In this document: positions 7,743 through 14,045 of the stretch, piece after piece | Layout: each line of letters opens with the position of its first letter | Position numbering within the stretch: the stretch's first letter is position 1 | Assembly: GCF_026242055.1 (NCBI RefSeq) | Contig: NZ_JAPJDL010000028.1 | Location: forward strand, 1 to 64,000 | Length of the DNA stretch: 64,000 nucleotides | Reading direction: 5' to 3' | Source of the DNA: Lentzea sp. NEAU-D7 | Lineage (GTDB): Bacteria > Actinomycetota > Actinomycetes > Mycobacteriales > Pseudonocardiaceae | Notes under the pieces: generated by a model | Told to the model about the DNA's origin: nothing | Databases searched by the model: none | The model's input: the letters and a program-made list of their open reading frames with translations, nothing else | Translations under genes and position numbers: made by a program

Positions 7743-8866
7743 CTGCACTCGCCGACGACGTCGAGCATCCGCTCGAACAGCTCCGCCTTGGGCAGCTGCA
7801 CCCTGCCCGCCTCACCGGCGGGCGGTTCGGGCAGCCCGCGGCCCGCGATGTAGGTGCCGAAGTCGTCGGCGGACTCCCCGTTCCAGCCCAGCGAGTGGAA
7901 ACCGAGCTCGACCGCACGCCGGCGCAGGTCCGGGTCGTTCATCATCAGCTCGCCGATCCGGTCGCCCTCCGGCGTGAACGAGATCAGCTCGGGCGTGCTC
8001 TGGTGCTGCTTCGTCGGGTAGAGCAGCACGCGGTCGGAGTCGACGCTCTTCTGCCGCAGCTGGTACGCGATGTACTGGTGCTCGTAGATCACCGCGATGA
8101 CGGCGTGCGTGCGGCCCTCCGGCACGAAGTACTTCGGGGCCATGTCCTCGCCGGCCTGGCCCTGCGCGTCGACGTACGGCTTGACCTCCCGCGCCAGCCT
8201 CTCCGCGGCTTCGACGGTCTGCGGCGGTTCGTCGCCGAACGCGGTGGCGAAGAAGCCGACGAGCGTCGCGCCCGAGTAGGCCTTGCAGGGATCCGGCGAC
8301 TGCACGATGACCCGGTTGCCGTTGGTCAGGCCGAGCTCGTTCCACCTCTTGCCGGCGTCGGCCAGCTCCTTGAGCCTGGCCATGTCGAGGTTGTAGTAGA
8401 GCGGCTTCTCGCTCGAGTCGTGCGGCTTCGCGACCCCCGCCCGCTTCAGCGCTTCGGCGTACTCGCGGAACGTGGCGAGCACGACCGGGGTGAAGAACGG
8501 CCGGTACGGCACGACGTGCTTGCCCGCGCGGCGCGTCTTCACGTGTTCGTTCGCCACGTGCCCCGACGGGAACACGAAGTGGTACGAGTCGAGGTCGGGT
8601 TTGTCCGCCAGGTCGCGCGACCCGATCGGCGTCACGTGCACCTGGTACCCGCGCGCCATCAGGATGCGCTTGACCTGCTCGTCCTGGAAGAAGTCGCGCT
8701 TGGAGGCGAACAGCGCCCGCACCACCGTGACAGAACGGAACGGGCCGGTGATGTGCCCCGAGACGAGCAACACCACCAGCCCGGTCACGAACACCGCCAG
8801 CGGCGGGACGAACCACAGCAGGAACCGTCTTCGCGGGTCGACGACCTTGAACTCGGGCTCCCGCAC
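7739..8866 (-). CDS. Secreted/membrane-anchored hypothetical protein
   Basis: 375 aa. A basic N-terminus (DPRRRF) is followed by one membrane segment (about 15-36), then a large extracytoplasmic domain. The domain contains SGATLVGFF and a C-terminal stretch (ELGFHSLGWNGESADDF) but no catalytic motif that I recognise; it may be another binding-protein-like fold. GTG 8866 has GGGGGAG before it. It is the first gene of the coupled unit with the vWA lipoprotein (ATGA overlap) and the single-pass protein. Confidence 0.72.
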   Translation of the reverse strand: MREPEFKVVDPRRRFLLWFVPPLAVFVTGLVVLLVSGHITGPFRSVTVVRALFASKRDFFQDEQVKRILMARGYQVHVTPIGSRDLADKPDLDSYHFVFPSGHVANEHVKTRRAGKHVVPYRPFFTPVVLATFREYAEALKRAGVAKPHDSSEKPLYYNLDMARLKELADAGKRWNELGLTNGNRVIVQSPDPCKAYSGATLVGFFATAFGDEPPQTVEAAERLAREVKPYVDAQGQAGEDMAPKYFVPEGRTHAVIAVIYEHQYIAYQLRQKSVDSDRVLLYPTKQHQSTPELISFTPEGDRIGELMMNDPDLRRRAVELGFHSLGWNGESADDFGTYIAGRGLPEPPAGEAGRVQLPKAELFERMLDVVGECR

Positions 8867-8880
8867 GGCTCCCCCTGGAG

Positions 8881-9639
8881 TCAGACGATCACTGCACCAC
8901 CGTCGACGACGAGCGTCTCGCCAGTAACGTAACCGCCCGCGGGCGAGGCCAGGAAGACAACGGCGGAAGCGAGCTCCTCCGGATCACCGATTCGCCCGGA
9001 TGGCAGCGTCGCCTGGATCTTCTCCAGGTACCCCGGCGGGTACTGGTCGGTCATCTCGGAGGCGAAGAAACCGGGGCAGATCGCGTTGACCCGGATGCCC
9101 TTGCGCCCGGTCCACTGCTGCGCCAGGTCGCGGGTCAGGCCGAGCAGGCCCGCCTTCGACGCGGAGTACGCGGCCTGCGGAATACCGCCGGTCACGAGGC
9201 CGAGCACGCTCGAGATGTTGATGATCGAGCCACCGGACTTCATGACGGAGGCGGCGGCCTGGGCCATCCAGTAGGCGCCGTTGAGGTTCACGTCCATGAC
9301 GCCGAGGAACTCCTCCGGCGTCTCCCGCGAGGCCGGCACCGCCGACGCGACACCGGCGTTGTTCACGAGCACCGCCACCGTGCCGAACTCCGCCGCCGCA
9401 CGAGCGACCTCACGGCAGTCCTCGGGCTTGGACACGTCGGCCTGCACGACCAGGGCGCGCCGACCTGCGGCCTCGACCAGAGCGGCCGTGTCCTTCAGCT
9501 TGTCCGCGCGGCGGGCCGCGAGCACGACGTCCGCACCGGCCTCGGCCAGACCCTTCGCGAACGCGACACCGAGGCCGGAGGACGCGCCCGTGACGATCGC
9601 GACCTTGCCGTCCAGGCGGAACTTGTCCAGGATTCCCAC
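8881..9639 (-). CDS. SDR, probable 3-hydroxyacyl-CoA/3-oxoacyl reductase
   Basis: 252 aa classical SDR: TGASSGLG at 17-24, NNAG at 93-96, Ser144, Tyr158 and Lys162 (AYSASK). GTG 9639 is preferred over longer frames: it overlaps the thiolase stop by one base (TAGTG) and GGAAAGG lies upstream. Coupling to a thiolase suggests it interconverts 3-hydroxy- and 3-oxoacyl-CoA in a beta-oxidation-like route. Next upstream are the thiolase and acyl-CoA dehydrogenase on the same strand, forming one operon led by the CTAAGC operators near 12005-12038. Confidence 0.88.
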   Translation of the reverse strand: MGILDKFRLDGKVAIVTGASSGLGVAFAKGLAEAGADVVLAARRADKLKDTAALVEAAGRRALVVQADVSKPEDCREVARAAAEFGTVAVLVNNAGVASAVPASRETPEEFLGVMDVNLNGAYWMAQAAASVMKSGGSIINISSVLGLVTGGIPQAAYSASKAGLLGLTRDLAQQWTGRKGIRVNAICPGFFASEMTDQYPPGYLEKIQATLPSGRIGDPEELASAVVFLASPAGGYVTGETLVVDGGAVIV

Positions 9640-10835
9640 TACGAAAGCCTTTCCAGGATGATCGCCATGCCCTGACCGCCGCCGACGCACATCGTCTCGA
9701 GGCCGAACTGGGCGTCGCGGGCCTGCATTCCGTTGATCAGCGTCGTCATGATCCGCGCGCCGGTCGAGCCGAACGGGTGGCCCAGCGCGATCGCGCCGCC
9801 GTGCACGTTCAGCCTGTCGATGTCGATGCCCAGCGCGCGCTGGCTGCCGAGCACCTGGACGGCGAACGCCTCGTTGATCTCCACCAGGTCGATGTCCGAA
9901 ATGGACATGCCGGCGTGGCCGAGCGCCTGCTTCGTGGCATCGACGGGGCCGAGGCCCATGATCTCCGGCGACAGGCCGGAGACGCCCGTGGACACGATGC
10001 GCGCCAACGGGGTCAGGCCCAGCTCACGGGCCCGCACGTCGCTCATGATCACGACAGCGGCCGCGCCGTCGTTCAACGGGCAGCAGTTGCCGGCCGTGAT
10101 CGTGCCCTCGGGCCGGAACGACGGCTTCAGCTGGGAGACGGCCTCGTAGGTGACACCCGCGCGCGGACCGTCGTCCGCCGAGACGACGGTGCCGTCGGGC
10201 AGGGTGACCGGCGTGATCTCGCGGGCGAAGAACCCGTCGGCGATCGCCTTCTCCGCGAGGTTCTGCGACCGCACGCCGAACTCGTCCTGGTCGTGCCGCG
10301 AGATGCCCATCTGCGTCGCGACGTTCTCGGCCGTCTGGCCCATAGCGATGTAGTAGTCGGGCAGCTTGCCGTCGAGCCGCGGGTCGGTCCACGGAGCGTT
10401 GGACGCGGCCGTGTCCTGGGTCCGCTGCTGGGCCTCGTCGAACAGCGGGTTGAACGAGGGCACGCCCGAGTGCATGTACCGGGAGACGCACTCGACGCCG
10501 GCCGAGACGAACCCGGTGCCCTCCCCCGCCTTGATGGCGTGGAAGGCCATCCGCGCGGTCTGCACCGAGGACGCGCAGAACCGGTTGACGGTCGTGCCGG
10601 GGAGGTTGTCGTGGCCCAGCTGCACGGCGACGCGGCGTGCGATGTTCTGGCCGTGCTCGTCCTGCGGCTCGGCGCACCCGAGGTGCAGGTCGGTGATCTC
10701 CGACGCCGGGATGTCGCCCAGCGCCGCCGAGATCACCTGCGCGGCCAGGTCGTCCGGCCGCAGCGAGACGAGGGAACCCTTGCGGGCGCGGCCGATCGGC
10801 GACCGGGCCGTGGAGACGATGACTGCCTCAGCCAT
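9639..10835 (-). CDS. Acetyl-CoA C-acyltransferase (thiolase)
   Basis: 398 aa, the usual length for thiolase II. Catalytic Cys87 is in NRFCASSVQT, His353 in GGAIALGHPFG and Cys383 in CVGGGQG, all intact. It cleaves 3-oxoacyl-CoA with CoA. ATG 10835 lies 10 bp after the acyl-CoA dehydrogenase stop, with AGGAGG in the gap. Gene order dehydrogenase-thiolase-SDR on one strand gives three of the four beta-oxidation activities; no enoyl-CoA hydratase gene is in this operon, though the MaoC protein at 2964 could supply it. Confidence 0.93.
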   Translation of the reverse strand: MAEAVIVSTARSPIGRARKGSLVSLRPDDLAAQVISAALGDIPASEITDLHLGCAEPQDEHGQNIARRVAVQLGHDNLPGTTVNRFCASSVQTARMAFHAIKAGEGTGFVSAGVECVSRYMHSGVPSFNPLFDEAQQRTQDTAASNAPWTDPRLDGKLPDYYIAMGQTAENVATQMGISRHDQDEFGVRSQNLAEKAIADGFFAREITPVTLPDGTVVSADDGPRAGVTYEAVSQLKPSFRPEGTITAGNCCPLNDGAAAVVIMSDVRARELGLTPLARIVSTGVSGLSPEIMGLGPVDATKQALGHAGMSISDIDLVEINEAFAVQVLGSQRALGIDIDRLNVHGGAIALGHPFGSTGARIMTTLINGMQARDAQFGLETMCVGGGQGMAIILERLS

Positions 10836-10845
10836 GGAAATCCTC

Positions 10846-11991
10846 CTACAGGCCCAGGTCGCGGCCGATGAGTTCCTTCATGATCTCGTTGGACCCCGCC
10901 CAGATCTTCGTGACGCGGGCGTCCATCCACGCGCGGGCGACGCGGTACTCGGTCATGTAGCCGTAGCCGCCGTGCAGCTGCACGCAGGCGTCGATGACCT
11001 CGTTCTCGATGTCGGCGCTCCAGTACTTCGCCTGCGCCGCCTCGACCGAGCTCAGTTCGCCGCGAACGTGCTGCATGGTCAGGGTGTCGATGAACGCCTG
11101 CGAGACGTCCAGCTTGGTGCGCAGCTCCGCGAGCAGGAACTTGTTGTGCTGGAACTTGCCGATCGCCTGGCCGAAGGCCTTGCGCTCCTTGACGTACTCC
11201 AGCGTCTCCTCGAAGACGCCCTGCGCGTGCGCCAGGTTCGAGATGGCGCCGCCGATCCGCTCCTGCGGCAGGCGTTCCATCATGTAGATGAAGCCCTGGC
11301 CCTCCTCGCCGATGACGTGCTCCTGCGAGAGCCGCACGTCGGAGAAGAACAGCTCCGCGGTGTCGGACGGGTGCTGACCGACCTTGTCGAGCTTGCGGCC
11401 GCGCTCGAAGCCGGGCATGCCGTTCTCGACGGCGAACAGCGTGATGCCGCGCGCGCCCTTGGACGGGTCGGTGCGGGCCGCGACGACGATCATGTCCGCG
11501 GTGTAGCCGTTGGTGATGAACGTCTTGGAGCCGTTGAGGATCCAGTCGTCACCGTCGCGCACGGCGTTGGTCTTCAGCGCGGCGAGGTCGGAGCCGCCGG
11601 ACGGCTCGGTCATCGCGATGCCGGTCTTGATCTCGCCGGTGCACATGCCGGGCAGCCAGCGCTGCTTCTGCTCCTCGGTGCACAGGTCAACGAGGTACGG
11701 CGCGACGACGTCGCCGTGGATGCCCAGCGACGAGGCGACCGCGGCGTTGACCCGGCACAGCTCCTCGGCGAACACGGTGTTGAACCGGTAGTCGTTCGCG
11801 CCGCTGCCGCCGTACTCCTCGGGGATCTCGAGGCCCAGCAGGCCCTGACGCCCGGCCTCGAGCCACACGTCCCGGTCGATCACCCGCTGCTCGATGAACT
11901 TCTCGACGTTCGGCGTGATCGTGCGCTCGACGAACGCCTTCGCCGACTCCCGGAACGCGGCGTGATCCTCGTTGAACAGCGTCCGCTGCAC
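10846..11991 (-). CDS. Acyl-CoA dehydrogenase, long-chain type
   Basis: About 381 aa FAD enzyme. The signatures MTEPSGGSDL and HGGYGYMTEYRVAR are present. The medium-chain catalytic Glu position is Ala (WAGSNEI), but ERLPQERI matches the alternative catalytic Glu of long-chain/isovaleryl enzymes, so it should be active on long or branched acyl-CoA. An ATG exists at 12003, yet I prefer GTG 11991: GGAGG sits 5 nt before it, whereas the ATG abuts the operator. It opens an operon with thiolase and SDR and is divergent from the TetR gene. Confidence 0.9.
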   Translation of the reverse strand: MQRTLFNEDHAAFRESAKAFVERTITPNVEKFIEQRVIDRDVWLEAGRQGLLGLEIPEEYGGSGANDYRFNTVFAEELCRVNAAVASSLGIHGDVVAPYLVDLCTEEQKQRWLPGMCTGEIKTGIAMTEPSGGSDLAALKTNAVRDGDDWILNGSKTFITNGYTADMIVVAARTDPSKGARGITLFAVENGMPGFERGRKLDKVGQHPSDTAELFFSDVRLSQEHVIGEEGQGFIYMMERLPQERIGGAISNLAHAQGVFEETLEYVKERKAFGQAIGKFQHNKFLLAELRTKLDVSQAFIDTLTMQHVRGELSSVEAAQAKYWSADIENEVIDACVQLHGGYGYMTEYRVARAWMDARVTKIWAGSNEIMKELIGRDLGL

Positions 11992-12004
11992 GACTACCTC
12001 CATA

Positions 12005-12020
12005 CTAAGCGGTTGCTTAG
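12005..12020. promoter_or_regulatory. Operator dyad CTAAGC-GGTT-GCTTAG (copy 1)
   Basis: Perfect 6-bp arms, 4-bp spacer, immediately upstream of the dehydrogenase start region. It is paired with a second copy whose centre lies 18 bp away, a spacing that allows two dimers to bind side by side. Confidence 0.8.
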
Positions 12021-12022
12021 AG

Positions 12023-12038
12023 CTAAGCGCCCGCTTAG
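12023..12038. promoter_or_regulatory. Operator dyad CTAAGC-GCCC-GCTTAG (copy 2)
   Basis: Second perfect copy, 45 bp before the TetR ATG at 12084. Its position between divergent regulator and target is the usual arrangement for an autoregulated TetR repressor. Confidence 0.8.
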
Positions 12039-12083
12039 CGTGCAGTACGATCCATCACCTGTCAACACGCGAGGAGCGGCCCG

Positions 12084-12707
12084 ATGACGACGACCGGACT
12101 GGACGGGTTCTCACTGCTCGACGAGACCTGGCGCGCCGTGACCCCGGACGCCGCCCGCCGGATGCTCATCGCCGCCGTCCAGGCGTTCGCGAGCAAGGGA
12201 TATCACGCCACGACCACCCGTGACATCGCTTCTCTGGCCGGAATGTCGCCCGCGGCCGTGTACATCCACTACCGGTCCAAAGAGGAGCTGCTCTTCAACA
12301 TCTCGCTCGTCGGTCACGAGACGTCGCTGGCGCTGCTGTCGAGCATCCAGGGCGACGGCGCGGTGCAGCGGCTGAAGAACGCGGTGTCGGCGTTCGCGGG
12401 CTGGCACGCCGAGTTCCACACGACGGCGCGGGTGGTGCAGTACGAGCTCGGCGCGCTCTCCCCGGAACACCACGCGGAGGTGGCGGAGCTGCGCCGGCAG
12501 ATCGAGCAGCGGATGCGGTCCTACATCGCGGCCGGCGTCGAGGAGGGCGTGTTCGACGTCCCCGACCTCAAGGGCGCGACCCTGGCCGTGCTGTCGCTGT
12601 GCATCGACGTCGCGCGCTGGTACCAGCCCGGAGGCAAGCGGACCCCGGACGAGATCGGCGCGATGTACGCCGACCTCGTCCTCAGGATGGTCCGCCCGGC
12701 TACCTGA
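12084..12707 (+). CDS. TetR-family regulator of the acyl-CoA genes
   Basis: 207 aa. HTH at about residues 42-63 (TTTRDIASLAGMSPAAVYIHYRSKEELL). The C-terminal half is helical with a buried WYQPGG segment typical of lipid/CoA-responsive members. ATG 12084 has GAGGAG 7 nt upstream. It is divergent from the acyl-CoA dehydrogenase operon and separated from it by two CTAAGC dyads; the same dyad before the genes at 2209 and 14046 makes it the best candidate for a local regulator that responds to an acyl-CoA. It overlaps the convergent GlsB-like gene by 8 bp. Confidence 0.88.
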   Translation: MTTTGLDGFSLLDETWRAVTPDAARRMLIAAVQAFASKGYHATTTRDIASLAGMSPAAVYIHYRSKEELLFNISLVGHETSLALLSSIQGDGAVQRLKNAVSAFAGWHAEFHTTARVVQYELGALSPEHHAEVAELRRQIEQRMRSYIAAGVEEGVFDVPDLKGATLAVLSLCIDVARWYQPGGKRTPDEIGAMYADLVLRMVRPAT

Positions 12708-12972
12708 CCGACTTCCTGCCGTACACGCCTGCCACGACCGACACACCGACCGCGGCGACGACGATCTGGACGATCACCTCGATCCAGTCGATGCCCGGCG
12801 TGTCCTGCACGCCGAGCAGCCGCGCGATCCACGACCCGATGAACGCGGCCGCTATGCCGACCAGGATGGTCAGCCAGATCGGGATGGCCTGCTTGCCCGG
12901 TGCGAACAGCTTGCCGAGCAGGCCCAGGATCAAGCCGATGATGAGCGCGCCGATGATGCTCTCGATGGTCAC
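12700..12972 (-). CDS. GlsB/YeaQ/YmgE family small membrane protein
   Basis: 90 aa with three predicted membrane segments (about 4-24, 31-52, 63-84) and the family glycine pattern GLILGLLGKLFAPG at 13-26. The family is often named transglycosylase-associated, with general stress links but no proven activity. GTG 12972 has AGGAGG 5 nt upstream. It stands alone on the minus strand. Confidence 0.88.
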   Translation of the reverse strand: MTIESIIGALIIGLILGLLGKLFAPGKQAIPIWLTILVGIAAAFIGSWIARLLGVQDTPGIDWIEVIVQIVVAAVGVSVVAGVYGRKSVR

Positions 12973-13087
12973 GGTCGCCTCCTCCTTTTGTCCCCGTCAT
13001 ACCCAGGAACTGCGGAAGAAAATCATCCCGTCACCCGGCAAGATCCGCAGCTCGAGATCGCCGAGCGGTACACCCGGATGCCGATGA

Positions 13088-13867
13088 CTACCAGCGGCTG
13101 CCGGAGACCTGGCTCATCCACTGGTTGATGGTCGCGGTCCAGTCGGTGCCGACGGCCTGCTGGTGCGACACGGCGAACCGGCCGTACGCGTCGCCGCCCG
13201 CGCGGAGCAGCCCGGCGCGCTTGTCGGCCTCCAGGACCACGTGCAGCTCGCCCGGCGTCGTGACGAAGGTCAGCTCGACCTGCTTGACGCGGCCCGCGAA
13301 CTGCGGCGGCGGGTAGAACTCGATCTCCTGGTAGAACGGCAGCTGCTGCGGCACGCCGTGGATGCGGCCGCGCTCGTTGTCCGCCTTGGTGAAGCGGAAG
13401 CCCATCTGCCCGAACGCCTGGAGCACGGCGTCCTGCGACGGCAGCGGGTGCACCCAGATCGGGTCTAGGTCACCGGGGTCGACCGCGCCGCGCACCTCCA
13501 GCTCGGTGCGCAGGCCCAGCTGCATGCCGTTGAGCTGCATGCCGCCCACGACGTTGAGCGGGCACTCGAACGGCACCGGGACCTGGAACGGCAGCGAGAG
13601 GTTCTGGTGCGGCTGGGCGACGATCCGCTGGCCCACGGAGAACTTGTGGAACTCCATGTTGGTGTTGTACTCGTTGTCGCCGCTCTCGACCTCGACGCGG
13701 GTGAGCAGCGCGAGCGTGACGTGGTCGATCTCGGCCGGGTGGTCGCCGCCGGCGATGCGCACCTCACCCGACAGGACCTCGCCGGGCCTGACGTTGGGGT
13801 TCGTCAGCACCGTGTCGACAGTCGGCCCGCCCACGCCGAACGCGCGCATCATCCTCTTGAACACCAC
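13088..13867 (-). CDS. Spo0M-like sporulation-control protein
   Basis: About 259 aa, arrestin-like SpoOM fold. Family features are LTNPNVRPGEVLSGEVRIAGG near the start and the closing GRFAVSH... segment. Two adjacent GTG codons (13867, 13864) follow AGGAGG; either may be the start, while upstream open frame has no family match. The role in actinomycetes is unclear; in Bacillus the family affects sporulation. It is monocistronic, divergent from the acyl-CoA carboxylase. Confidence 0.85.
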   Translation of the reverse strand: MVFKRMMRAFGVGGPTVDTVLTNPNVRPGEVLSGEVRIAGGDHPAEIDHVTLALLTRVEVESGDNEYNTNMEFHKFSVGQRIVAQPHQNLSLPFQVPVPFECPLNVVGGMQLNGMQLGLRTELEVRGAVDPGDLDPIWVHPLPSQDAVLQAFGQMGFRFTKADNERGRIHGVPQQLPFYQEIEFYPPPQFAGRVKQVELTFVTTPGELHVVLEADKRAGLLRAGGDAYGRFAVSHQQAVGTDWTATINQWMSQVSGSRW

Positions 13868-14019
13868 TGCGGCCTCCTGAAGCCCTTGCTGTTTGCGGGG
13901 AGTCTGCCAACTGGATCGCCCGTTTGCGGCGAAGTGTTCCGTTGACGCCTCAGTACCCCGATCGGTTCCGTATGGACTTCCGTTGACTTCAGATGGCAAC
14001 ATGCGACCGCCGTCACATA

Positions 14020-14035
14020 CTAAGCGGTCGCTCAG
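14020..14035. promoter_or_regulatory. Operator dyad CTAAGC-GGTC-GCTCAG (one mismatch)
   Basis: Fourth copy of the dyad, one base from perfect symmetry, 10 bp before the GTG of the acyl-CoA carboxylase and overlapping its AGGAGG (14034-14039). A repressor here would cover both promoter exit and ribosome binding site. Confidence 0.65.
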
Positions 14036-14045
14036 GAGGTTGCCC

